From positions 434,001-498,000 of the forward strand of contig NZ_CANNFH010000001.1 of assembly GCF_947503875.1 (NCBI RefSeq): DNA of 64,000 bases, written 5' to 3'. Shown here one piece after another: positions 29,465 through 39,221 of the stretch (position 1 is the stretch's first letter; each line of letters starts with the position of its first letter). The position numbers and the translations under genes were made by a program. A model generated the notes under the pieces. That model was given only the letters and a program-made list of their open reading frames with translations, was not told the DNA's origin and made no database searches. The stretch comes from an uncultured Polaribacter sp. (lineage in GTDB: Bacteria > Bacteroidota > Bacteroidia > Flavobacteriales > Flavobacteriaceae).

Positions 29465-31774
29465 TTAACTTATGGCTTCCCATTGAATTGAATTTTTATA
29501 TTTAAAAATCTCATTATTACTTGTTGGATCCATTACCATTAAATAAATCCATTCGTTATCTAATAATGTTTTTGTACCTGCATTTCTTGCAATAATATCA
29601 GAAACTCTTGCAATTGGTGCTTGTATCATAACAGATAATCGCAAAGGTTGGTGGTACATAGTTTCATCAGAACCATATAAGGATTGTAAGGGCAATCCCA
29701 TTTTTAAATCACCACCATTTCCTTGAACTACTCCAAATTTCCCTGTAATATTATGTGTTATTTTAGATCCACCTCCATAAATATTATTATCTACTGTAGC
29801 AAAGTAATAATGGTTGTTTATCCACTGTGTAACCGTCATTGGTCCTAGCATAATTCCTTCAAGCGCTTTTCCTTCAGGGTCTAGTTCCCATTCATAAGAA
29901 TGTAAAAAACAACGGCTGTCTAAGTTGGTGTTTTTTGTTAAATTTCTTGGTCCAACAATAAAACCTGCGTTCTTTGCCAACCCCCATTCAGGTCTGGTTT
30001 CACCCCAATTATTGGCTTTTTTTTCTGCATTAGCAACACTATTTCCTTTTGTTCCCAAACGATCTGTAGTTGCTGTTTTTTGCGCTTTTAGTAAATCTGT
30101 TTTTAATGCTGTAATTTTTGCTTTAAATGTTTCTGGAATTTCAGCATCAAAAATTACAATATCATCTGTTGTGGTATTGTGTTCTGCTCCAATAAAAATA
30201 GTATCGTCAGGAATATATACATCTAAATCTGCTAAAGATTTTCTAACTTCTGGTTGGTTTGCTAACTTCGCCAACATTCTTGCATTATGTCTTCCTGGAC
30301 TTGCCGCACAAGCACCGCAATCTAAACTAGAGCCAAATGGATTGTTAGCAGAATGGCTTCCATGACCAGCAAAAATAACTAAAGGTGCAAATTTTTTCCA
30401 TCCCATTAAATCAAAAGCAGATTTTACAATGGCAACTTTTTCTGTTAGGGGGATACCAATTGCGTCATTGTCGCTACATTTGTTTATATCTGGCTGACAA
30501 ATAGTTTCTACTTTAGAAGCTTTTTTATCGTCCATTTGATACATTTTTCTGGGTATTAAGGTTCTTGCAATTAAAGACCAACCATAATAAAAACCAGAAC
30601 CTTCAACATAACCAAAAGCAGAAGGTATCATGTTTTTCATTCGCTTTAAAAATTGATTTTTAAACGTGGAAACATTATTTTTCTTTTTGTAAGTATTTAG
30701 CAGTTCTTGTTTTTGATCTTGTGCAATTTCGGAAACTTTATAGGCAGAGTCTACAATTGGCGGACAAGATTTTCTAGTAATACCATCATCTAAACTTTGG
30801 TAATCCATAGTAATTCCAAAAAAACCAGCGTAACCAAAAGTCTCGTAATTTCCTTTAGATTCTATATGTCTTCTAATTAATTCAGACCTTGTATCAATAC
30901 AAAATACCATTTGTGCATCTGGTCTATTATTTGCTGTTGATGGTTGCGCTATAGATTCTTTTTCTAAAGCACTAACTAACTGCTTTTGCCAACTTTTTTC
31001 CCAAGCTTTTAAAAAGACGTATTGAATTTTAGATGTTAAATTTTCTTTACTTTTGTCCTTTTCTTTGGGTAGAATAGGAAGATTTAGTTTTTGGGTGGTC
31101 CAAAGTCTTACTGCTAAATAGTCAATAATATCAATTGGGTATTCTTGATGCCAATCTGTGCTTGCTTGCGTTCTATGATTAATATAGCCTGTCCAACCAG
31201 GAAGTGCAGCTAAATGATAGGTGAAAATTTTAAGATAGTCACTTTCATTATATTCTTTTAAAATTTCTTCTAAGGCTGTTTTACTATTTTTTGGAATGTC
31301 TTTTAAATTTGTTTTTCCTGTTTCAGAATCATAAATAACCAAAAGTCTCCAAGCATTGTAAAAACCCTCTGTTTTATATGGCATCTCCCATTCTGCTAAG
31401 CCTTCATCCATAAAAGAAGCTAACCATTTTGCAACAATAGTATCTACAGCATGATTTTGGTTAATTACTTCACCTTTAGGCAGATTTATGAGATGATTTA
31501 GGTAAAACTCCGCAGATTCAGTTAAATTATTTTCTTGTAGCAGAGTAGCTAAAATACCTTTATCTATATCGCCTTTTTTCCAGGCTTGTTGATACAATTT
31601 TGTTGCGGGAAAAGCATTTGCGTTAAAGTTGTTTTTAGCAGTTTCTACTGCATCTTTAAAAGAAGAGTTTTCGTAACCAGATAATGGGTTAGAGGCAACA
31701 AAAGTATATAAAGGCCAAGTTTTTCCAATAACTTTGGAAGCTTCATCAATAGTATTTAAAATTTGCTGGCTCAT
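29465..31774 (-). CDS. dabA: DabA-like inorganic carbon transporter subunit (DUF2309)
   Basis: Beta-carbonic-anhydrase-like residues in MVFCIDTRSE, FAGHGSHS and LDCGACAASPGRHNAR. Confidence 0.88.
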   Translation of the reverse strand: MSQQILNTIDEASKVIGKTWPLYTFVASNPLSGYENSSFKDAVETAKNNFNANAFPATKLYQQAWKKGDIDKGILATLLQENNLTESAEFYLNHLINLPKGEVINQNHAVDTIVAKWLASFMDEGLAEWEMPYKTEGFYNAWRLLVIYDSETGKTNLKDIPKNSKTALEEILKEYNESDYLKIFTYHLAALPGWTGYINHRTQASTDWHQEYPIDIIDYLAVRLWTTQKLNLPILPKEKDKSKENLTSKIQYVFLKAWEKSWQKQLVSALEKESIAQPSTANNRPDAQMVFCIDTRSELIRRHIESKGNYETFGYAGFFGITMDYQSLDDGITRKSCPPIVDSAYKVSEIAQDQKQELLNTYKKKNNVSTFKNQFLKRMKNMIPSAFGYVEGSGFYYGWSLIARTLIPRKMYQMDDKKASKVETICQPDINKCSDNDAIGIPLTEKVAIVKSAFDLMGWKKFAPLVIFAGHGSHSANNPFGSSLDCGACAASPGRHNARMLAKLANQPEVRKSLADLDVYIPDDTIFIGAEHNTTTDDIVIFDAEIPETFKAKITALKTDLLKAQKTATTDRLGTKGNSVANAEKKANNWGETRPEWGLAKNAGFIVGPRNLTKNTNLDSRCFLHSYEWELDPEGKALEGIMLGPMTVTQWINNHYYFATVDNNIYGGGSKITHNITGKFGVVQGNGGDLKMGLPLQSLYGSDETMYHQPLRLSVMIQAPIARVSDIIARNAGTKTLLDNEWIYLMVMDPTSNNEIFKYKNSIQWEAIS

Positions 31775-31776
31775 AA

Positions 31777-33285
31777 TTATTTAGATTTATACATTAAAAG
31801 TGATTTCTTAGTGGGTTGAGAAATGTTTAATAATTTTACATACATCCATGGAATTTTTTTGTAAACGCTAAACTTCATCAGGAAAAAGCCAATTAAGAAA
31901 ATAAAGCCGAAGATAATTTGTACCCAAGACAGTGGGGTAGGATGAGCTATCATAGGCATATCATTCATTAAAATAGTAACACCATTGTACATTAATGCGT
32001 ATAAACCAATACCTGCAATAAATACTAAGGCAGGAACCACTATTTTTTGAATTAGAGATAAACTTTGTTCTTTTACAATATTATAAGTTGCTTGACCAAC
32101 AGTAATGGCAACAACTAAGGTTAAAAATATACTACTGTTGCTTTCAGTTCCTTTTCCAGTCCAAACTGTAAAAAGGTAGGCGCCAAATAACCCAAAGATC
32201 AAAACTAAAAATGCCAACAAAGGTTTTATTTTTACAGATGTTTCTTGTTTTGGTTTTGTTTGTTCTATTTCTTCCCCAGAAGATAAAAATAAATAAGCTT
32301 TGTAAAAGCCGTGTAAAATTAAATGAGCAACAGCTGCATTAAAAAAGCCTAATCCACATTGCATTATCATAAATCCCATTTGTGCAATGGTAGAACAAGC
32401 TAGTTTTTGTTTTACGTTTACTTGTAACAATTTTGTAAACTGAGCCAGTATTGCTGTAAAACCCCCAACAGCAAAAAGTATGGTTAACGTATCTGAAGTA
32501 AGTAATAAGGTTGCAAAAAGAGATAATAAAATTCCTGCTCCGTTTACAAAACCTGCGTGCATAAGTGCAGATGCAGGAGTAGGGGATGTCATTGCAGATA
32601 ATAACCAACGATGAAAAGGGTAAATTGCAGATTGTACAATGGCTGCTGCAATAATGCACAAAGCAGCAATCATAGTAATGTAATTTGGTAAATCTGTTAC
32701 AGCTAAAGACAAACCACTTACTGTAAATTCTCCACTTTTAAAAGCTAATAAAAGTAAGCCAACAGCTAAAAATAAAGAGCCAATTAAAAAATATTTTTGT
32801 GTAAATTTTGATGCTTCTCTAGCTTCTCCCCAATCTTTATCAATCCCAATTAATTGAGACATAAAAACACCCATAATTAACCAGCTAGATATTAAAAGTA
32901 AAATGTTATTAGATACTACTAAAAACATTACAGATAAGGTGAATAGTAAGCAAAGCAGCATAAATTTAGAATGATATTTGAACCCTTTTAGGTAAGAGGA
33001 TGCATACGTGCTTACAATTGCGCTAAAAAAAGTTACTGTTGTCCAGATTAAAATTGTAAAACCATTTATTTTTAGAAGATTCCCATAAGTCCATTCTGGT
33101 ATTTTAGAGAAATTTAAAATAAGATAGGTTAGATTACCCGCAAATAGTAACCATAAAAACACGCTTACAATTACAGAGATGGAAGTTTTGTTCTTTTCTG
33201 CATTAGAATTTGCTTGCAGTGTGCTTAGTTGTTTCTCAGAATTCATTTTTTTATTTTGTTTGCTGATTGATTTGTTAGATTGCAA
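31777..33285 (-). CDS. dabB: DabB-like proton-conducting membrane transporter (NuoL/MrpA-like)
   Basis: SAIYPFHRWLLSAMTSPTPASALMHAGFVNGAGILL; immediately upstream of dabA. Confidence 0.85.
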   Translation of the reverse strand: MQSNKSISKQNKKMNSEKQLSTLQANSNAEKNKTSISVIVSVFLWLLFAGNLTYLILNFSKIPEWTYGNLLKINGFTILIWTTVTFFSAIVSTYASSYLKGFKYHSKFMLLCLLFTLSVMFLVVSNNILLLISSWLIMGVFMSQLIGIDKDWGEAREASKFTQKYFLIGSLFLAVGLLLLAFKSGEFTVSGLSLAVTDLPNYITMIAALCIIAAAIVQSAIYPFHRWLLSAMTSPTPASALMHAGFVNGAGILLSLFATLLLTSDTLTILFAVGGFTAILAQFTKLLQVNVKQKLACSTIAQMGFMIMQCGLGFFNAAVAHLILHGFYKAYLFLSSGEEIEQTKPKQETSVKIKPLLAFLVLIFGLFGAYLFTVWTGKGTESNSSIFLTLVVAITVGQATYNIVKEQSLSLIQKIVVPALVFIAGIGLYALMYNGVTILMNDMPMIAHPTPLSWVQIIFGFIFLIGFFLMKFSVYKKIPWMYVKLLNISQPTKKSLLMYKSK

Positions 33286-33529
33286 AGTTGCTCAAATATA
33301 TTTATATATTTTTACTTATATCAATAATGTTAATCATAAAGCGCATTAATGTGTTAAAATAAAAATTTAAAATTTTTAAACTTATTCATGTTCAAAATAG
33401 TTTACATATTTTTAATATTAATGAATGGGAAATAATTTGAGCATTTTACTGCTTTTTGATGAATACAAGAATCTATAATCTAGATTAAAACTAAATTGTT
33501 TTATTTTTGTTCAGTATTACAAATATTTT

Positions 33530-34561
33530 TTGAAGATGAAAAAAAGAATTTTAACACTATTATGTATTGTTGTTTTTTGCAGTCATGATATGTATCTTAA
33601 ACTAGATAGCTATATACTACAGCCGAATCAAAAATCAAAAATTCAGTTATTTAATGGCACTTTTGACAAAAGTGAAAATACAATAGACAGAGATAGAATG
33701 CTAGACGCAAGTCTGTTGGGCAACGGAGTTCGCACTAAAATTGAAGATGCGCAATGGGAAGAAATAGATAGTACTACCATTTTAAGCTTTACAGCTGGCA
33801 ATTCAGGTACTTGGATTGTAGGAGTATCTACTAGACCAAGAAATATAGCAATGAAAGCTGAAGCTTTTAATAAATATTTAAAACATGATGGTGTTAAAGA
33901 TATGCTAACTGAAAGGGCAGAAAATAAAACCTTAAACCAAGACGCTGTAGAAAAATACTCGAAACATGTAAAAGCTATTTTTCAGGTGGGTGATAAAAAG
34001 ACAGCAGATTGGAAAACAATTTTAGGGTACCCAATAGAGTTTGTGCCTGTTGAAAACCCTTATAATCTTTATACAGGAGATAATTTACAAGTTAAATTAT
34101 TAAGAAATGGAGTTCCTTTAGCAAATCAGTTGGTTTACGCAGATTATAGAGCATCAAAGCATGGTCATCATCATAACTCAACTGAAGAACATAGTCATGG
34201 AGAAAAAACACATTCTCATAAAAAAGATGAAAAACATTCTCATGAAGACAACAATGCTGCTGATGATCACACGCATACAACAGGCCAAGAGCTAAGAACT
34301 GACTCAAATGGAATAGCTACTGTGAACTTAACAAATGATGGAATTTGGTATCTAAGAACAATTCACTTGGTAAACTCAGAGGAAAAAGGATTAACCCATG
34401 AATCTAATTGGGCTACTCTAACTTTTGAAGTTACACATCATCACAGATCAGAAGAGCATCACAATCATGCAAAAGAAGATGGTTTGCCTATGTATATTTT
34501 TATTGTGGGAAGTATTATTTTTGTTGCTATTTTGTTTTTCTTTTTCAATCGTGAAAAATAA
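33530..34561 (+). CDS. DUF4198 domain-containing, His-rich metal-related exported protein
   Basis: SHDMYLKLDSYILQPNQKSKIQLFNGTF; His-rich stretch HGHHHNSTEEHSHGEKTHSHKKDEKHSHED; C-terminal TM. Confidence 0.75.
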   Translation: MKMKKRILTLLCIVVFCSHDMYLKLDSYILQPNQKSKIQLFNGTFDKSENTIDRDRMLDASLLGNGVRTKIEDAQWEEIDSTTILSFTAGNSGTWIVGVSTRPRNIAMKAEAFNKYLKHDGVKDMLTERAENKTLNQDAVEKYSKHVKAIFQVGDKKTADWKTILGYPIEFVPVENPYNLYTGDNLQVKLLRNGVPLANQLVYADYRASKHGHHHNSTEEHSHGEKTHSHKKDEKHSHEDNNAADDHTHTTGQELRTDSNGIATVNLTNDGIWYLRTIHLVNSEEKGLTHESNWATLTFEVTHHHRSEEHHNHAKEDGLPMYIFIVGSIIFVAILFFFFNREK

Positions 34562-34564
34562 TTT

Positions 34565-35242
34565 TTGTTAATGAAGTTTGTAATTAAATTAGTCTTTTTG
34601 GTATTGTTTTTTTTGATTCCATTAAGCACTTTTGCTCATGGTGTTAGTTCAGTAGATCAAACTATTTTAACTAATGGAGGTTTATGCTCTTATATATATG
34701 TAGGAGCAAAGCACATGCTTACAGGTTACGATCATTTGCTGTTTTTAGCAGGAGTAGTTTTTTATCTTAAAAATTTTAAAGATATAGTAAAGTTTATTAC
34801 TGTTTTTACCATTGCACATTGCGTTACCTTAACAGGAGCTACTTACTTAGGTATAAGTGCAAATGAGCATCTTGTAGATGCAGTAATTGCCTTAAGTGTG
34901 CTTTACAAAGGATTTGAAAATTTAGAGGGGTTTAAGAAGATGAAATTAAAAGTACCAAATTTATTAGTTATGTTATTCTTATTTGGTTTAATTCACGGTT
35001 TTGGATTATCAACAAGACTACAATCTTTTGATATTGGTTCTGAACAATTTTTGTTAAAGATTTTTAGTTTTAATCTAGGCGTAGAAATCGGTCAAATTTT
35101 AGCGTTAATTCCTATTGTATTTTTAATAACAAGTTGGAGAAATAAAAAAAGCTATCCTGCTTTTTACAAAGCAATAAATACCTATTTGATTATTATTGGA
35201 CTAGCATTGTTTTGTTATCAGTTATACGGGTACTTTAGGTAA
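34565..35242 (+). CDS. HupE/UreJ_2-like membrane protein
   Basis: YVGAKHMLTGYDHLLFLAGVVF and FTIAHCVTL, LIHGFGLSTRL motifs. Confidence 0.82.
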   Translation: MLMKFVIKLVFLVLFFLIPLSTFAHGVSSVDQTILTNGGLCSYIYVGAKHMLTGYDHLLFLAGVVFYLKNFKDIVKFITVFTIAHCVTLTGATYLGISANEHLVDAVIALSVLYKGFENLEGFKKMKLKVPNLLVMLFLFGLIHGFGLSTRLQSFDIGSEQFLLKIFSFNLGVEIGQILALIPIVFLITSWRNKKSYPAFYKAINTYLIIIGLALFCYQLYGYFR

Positions 35243-35320
35243 AGAAAGTCCATGAAAGTAAAAGTCTAATTTGTGTGTTATTTAAAAATTTTACAAGAAT
35301 AATATACATGGAGATATTGC

Positions 35321-35363
35321 AAAAAAACACCCTTGATAAAGTTTATTTCAAGGGTGTTTTTTT
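35321..35363. terminator. Intrinsic terminator downstream of HupE-like gene
   Basis: 16-bp perfect inverted repeat AAAAAAACACCCTTGA/TCAAGGGTGTTTTTTT. Confidence 0.88.
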
Positions 35364-35808
35364 ACTGTGAATTGGTGATTAATTATGACCGTTACACAAT
35401 TATTATGCTGTTGTTATATAAACTTAAATGATACAGCCTATAGAACGTTGGCATTTTTAATTGCTGCTTAATTTAGCGTTTTTTTTGGAGAAATAGCTTT
35501 AGATTTTTTATTCTACTTCTTAAAAATATTACCCTAAAATTATGTATTTATTCAATTAGTATTTTTTGTTGTACATAATATTGATTAACGAAAAAGATGT
35601 AAATTTTTATTTTTTTGCAACTATTTGGGTTCTTTTTTTTTGTTTTTACACTATCATATTTTTTAGAAAAAAAGATAATAGTTTTATCATACCTATTAGA
35701 TAATTAAACATAAGGATTTAATATCTTAATTTTTTTGACAGTAAACGCATTTCTAATTGGTCTAAAATTTTTGAATTTAAAATTGGATTATGTTTTTTTG
35801 ATAAGTTT

Positions 35809-36882
35809 TTATTGATAAACTCTAACATAATCTATTTCCATTGTAGAAGTACTAAAATTAGGATCTATTGCACCTCCTAAATTACCTCCCATAGCAATAT
35901 TTAGAATTAAAAATTGATTGTTGTAAAATGGCCAAGTATCATCATTTTTAATTGATGGATTATAGTTGTAAAATTCAGCATCATCTAGCAAAAAAGTAAT
36001 ACTACTTTCTGTCCAAATAGTAGAGTAAATGTGAAATTCCGTAGTTTCATTACTAATAGAAGTTGCTTTGTAATTTACAGTATTTCCAGAACTAGATGTT
36101 GTGTGTAAAGCACATGATATTTGCCCTGGATTATTACCAACATACTCCATGATATCAATTTCACCACAAGCTGGCCAACCTACAGAATCAAAATTTGCTC
36201 CAAGCATCCAAATAGCAGGCCATACACCACCACCTGCAGGCAGTTTAGCTCTTACATCAACTCTGCCATAGGTAAACTCAAATTTACCAGCAGTTAAAAG
36301 TCTTGCAGAAGTATAGGCTGAACCTTGAAAATTTTCTTTCTTCGCAGTAATTTTTAATACACCATTTTCTACTTTAGCATTATCTAATCTATCTGTGTAA
36401 TATTGAGATTCATTATTACCCCAACCATTATTACCAATTCCTATATTGTAACCCCATTTAGTTGAATTTGGGACACCATTTGCATCAAACTCATCTTGCC
36501 AAATTAACTTTAATTCTGTTTTTACAAATACGGTTAAAGAATAATTTACACTAATATTTCCTCCTGAATTATCTGCTACAACTATAATGTCATATTCATT
36601 AATACCACCTTGTGTAAAAGTATAACTAAACCTGTTTTGAGAAAGTTCTAAAGTTTCATTATTAATTAATACTCTGTAAGAAGTTGCATTTGTTGCAGTT
36701 ATTGTAAAATTAACTTCGCCACTACCATCTCCATTAGGGTTATTACCATCAGCACCAACCTTAACTGCAGCTATAGATAAGTTTGTAGGAGCACTCACTC
36801 TTTCAATTTCGTTTTCATCACTATTACAAGAAATTAAAGATAAACTCAAGAAAGTTAGTAATGTAAATAATATATTTTTCAT
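35809..36882 (-). CDS. GH16 family glycosidase (laminarinase-type endo-beta-1,3-glucanase), lipoprotein
   Basis: GEIDIMEYVG catalytic ExDxxE; SLISCNSDENE lipobox. Confidence 0.9.
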   Translation of the reverse strand: MKNILFTLLTFLSLSLISCNSDENEIERVSAPTNLSIAAVKVGADGNNPNGDGSGEVNFTITATNATSYRVLINNETLELSQNRFSYTFTQGGINEYDIIVVADNSGGNISVNYSLTVFVKTELKLIWQDEFDANGVPNSTKWGYNIGIGNNGWGNNESQYYTDRLDNAKVENGVLKITAKKENFQGSAYTSARLLTAGKFEFTYGRVDVRAKLPAGGGVWPAIWMLGANFDSVGWPACGEIDIMEYVGNNPGQISCALHTTSSSGNTVNYKATSISNETTEFHIYSTIWTESSITFLLDDAEFYNYNPSIKNDDTWPFYNNQFLILNIAMGGNLGGAIDPNFSTSTMEIDYVRVYQ

Positions 36883-36917
36883 TGTTTTTAGTTTTTAAGG
36901 ATATTAGGTAAAGTCAA

Positions 36918-39218
36918 TTATTTTAGATTAAATTTAGCTGAAAGTTTAGCATTTGAACTACCACCAACAGTTATATTAAATTCACCAGGTTCCACAATAA
37001 ATTGCCCTTTTTGTGTGTAAAATCCTAATTCTTTTTTTGTAAGGGTAAACTGAATTGATTTGGTTTCTTTTGGGTTTAGTGTTACCATTTTAAAACCTTT
37101 TAATTCTTTAACAGGTCTAGCAACTAAAGCAACTTTATCTTGAATGTAAAGTTGTGCTACCTCTTTTCCTTTAATGTTTCCTGTATTAGTTATATCAACA
37201 GAAATATTAATTTTTTTATCTGATAACGTGTTTATTTTTAGATTTGTGTAAGAAAATGTTGTGTAACTTAAACCATAGCCAAAAGGATATAATGGCTTAT
37301 TACTTTCATCACTATAATGAGACCAAAAAACAACATCATTATTTTCTCCATAAGGACGTCCTGTGTTTTTATAATTATAGTAAATAGGTATCTGCCCAAC
37401 ACTTCTAGGAAATGTCATAGGTAGTTTACCACTTGGGTTGTAATCGCCATACAATACTTGTGCAATTGCATTACCACTTTGTACCCCAAGTTGCCATGCT
37501 TCTACAATTGCAGGTATATTCTTATCTGCCCATGTAATTGCAAGTGGTCTACCATTGTTTAATACAAGAACAATTTTTTTATTAACTTTATAAACTGCTT
37601 CTAGAAGTTCTTGTTGAACACCAGGAAGATCAATATTTGTTCTACTTCTTCCTTCACCTGTTTGATAGCCATGTTCTCCTAAAACCAACACAACAACATC
37701 AGATTCTTTAGCTAGTTGTATGGCTTCTGCAAAATCAGAAGTGTCTGTTTCATTTATTTTAAGTTCATTTACAAAAGTTACTTTAGAATCTTTAGTAAGT
37801 AAATCTGCACCTTTTGCGTATTTTAATGTGTTGCCTTTGTATTGTTGTAATCCTTCTAAAACAGAAACTGCTGTTCCATCATCGCTAGCTATTCTCCAGC
37901 TACCTAAAGGACTCGTTTTGTCGTTGGCTAATGCACCAATCAATGCTATTTTTTGATTTTCTTTTTTTAGAGGTAATAAATTGTTTTCATTTTTAAGTAA
38001 TACAATTGATTTTTTAGCGATATCTAAAGCATCTTCATGAAATTGTTTTTTACCAATGGTCTTTTTTTCGTTTTCTAGGTTACAATATTTATAAGGATCA
38101 TCAAATAAACCGAGTTCAAATTTTACTCTTAAAATTCGTTTTACTGCATCATTAATAAGTATTTCATCAACTTTACCTTCTTTTACCAAATTTGCTAATT
38201 CTGCTACATAAGCACTAGATTCCATATCCATATCAGAACCTGCTTTAACGGCTAATTCTGCTGCATGTTTATTGTTTTTTGCATAACCATGTGGTACCAT
38301 TTCACCTATAGAACCCCAATCAGAAACTACAAATCCATTAAAATTCCATTCTTTTTTTAATATATCTCTCTGTAGAAATTCATTACCGGTTGCAGGGACA
38401 TCATTCAGTAAATTAAAAGAATTCATAAAAGTTCTTACACCAGCATCTGTAACTGCTTTAAAAGGAGGGAAGATGATGTTGTATAAGGTTGATGTACCTA
38501 CATCTACAGTATTATACTCACGCCCAGCTTCTGCAAATCCATAGCCTGCAAAATGTTTTGCACAGGCAGCTATTGTTTTAGGAGATGACAAATCGTTCCC
38601 TTGAAAACCTTGTACTCTTGCCACCCCAATTTTAGAGCCTAAATATGGGTCTTCGCCTGCACCTTCCATAACACGTCCCCAACGCGCATCTCTAGATATG
38701 TCTATCATTGGAGCAAATGTCCAGTTGATACCAGAGGCTGCTGTTTCTTCGGCTGCATTTTGCGCTGCTTTTTTAATTGCTTCTAAATCCCAACTTGCAG
38801 ATTCTGCCAAAGGTATAGGACCAATTGTTTTGTGTCCATGAATTACATCAAACCCAAAAATTAATGGAATTCCTAACCTAGTTTCTTCAACAGCTATTTT
38901 TTGAAGCGCTTTAACTTGTTTAACACCTTTTACATTTAGCATAGAACCTACTAAACCTTTTTTTAGATGTTCGTATTTTTGTGCTGCTAAATCGCCTGAT
39001 TTAGGTGCTGGACCAGTTGCATCCCAAAAACCATTGTATTGATTCATTTGACCTATTTTTTCTTCTAAGGTCATTTTTAATAGTAAGCTATCAATACTTT
39101 GTTCAATATTTAAGTTTATAGAATTTTTAGTGTAACTCTTTTGTGATAGACTGGTCTTATTTTCTGAAACTTTGCAGGAAAAACAAAGTGCCAAACAAAT
39201 TAAGATTAATTTTTTCAT
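36918..39218 (-). CDS. bglX: GH3 beta-glucosidase (BglX-like)
   Basis: FVVSDWGSIGEM nucleophile region; KHFAGYG; fibronectin-like C-terminus. Confidence 0.9.
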   Translation of the reverse strand: MKKLILICLALCFSCKVSENKTSLSQKSYTKNSINLNIEQSIDSLLLKMTLEEKIGQMNQYNGFWDATGPAPKSGDLAAQKYEHLKKGLVGSMLNVKGVKQVKALQKIAVEETRLGIPLIFGFDVIHGHKTIGPIPLAESASWDLEAIKKAAQNAAEETAASGINWTFAPMIDISRDARWGRVMEGAGEDPYLGSKIGVARVQGFQGNDLSSPKTIAACAKHFAGYGFAEAGREYNTVDVGTSTLYNIIFPPFKAVTDAGVRTFMNSFNLLNDVPATGNEFLQRDILKKEWNFNGFVVSDWGSIGEMVPHGYAKNNKHAAELAVKAGSDMDMESSAYVAELANLVKEGKVDEILINDAVKRILRVKFELGLFDDPYKYCNLENEKKTIGKKQFHEDALDIAKKSIVLLKNENNLLPLKKENQKIALIGALANDKTSPLGSWRIASDDGTAVSVLEGLQQYKGNTLKYAKGADLLTKDSKVTFVNELKINETDTSDFAEAIQLAKESDVVVLVLGEHGYQTGEGRSRTNIDLPGVQQELLEAVYKVNKKIVLVLNNGRPLAITWADKNIPAIVEAWQLGVQSGNAIAQVLYGDYNPSGKLPMTFPRSVGQIPIYYNYKNTGRPYGENNDVVFWSHYSDESNKPLYPFGYGLSYTTFSYTNLKINTLSDKKINISVDITNTGNIKGKEVAQLYIQDKVALVARPVKELKGFKMVTLNPKETKSIQFTLTKKELGFYTQKGQFIVEPGEFNITVGGSSNAKLSAKFNLK

Positions 39219-39221
39219 ACA

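Noticed and set aside
28323-30365. ORFs 28323..28742 (-), 28838..29209 (-), 28857..29066 (-) and 29925..30365 (+)
   Set aside because: Antisense to FGE-family and DabA genes with intact catalytic motifs; no family signature
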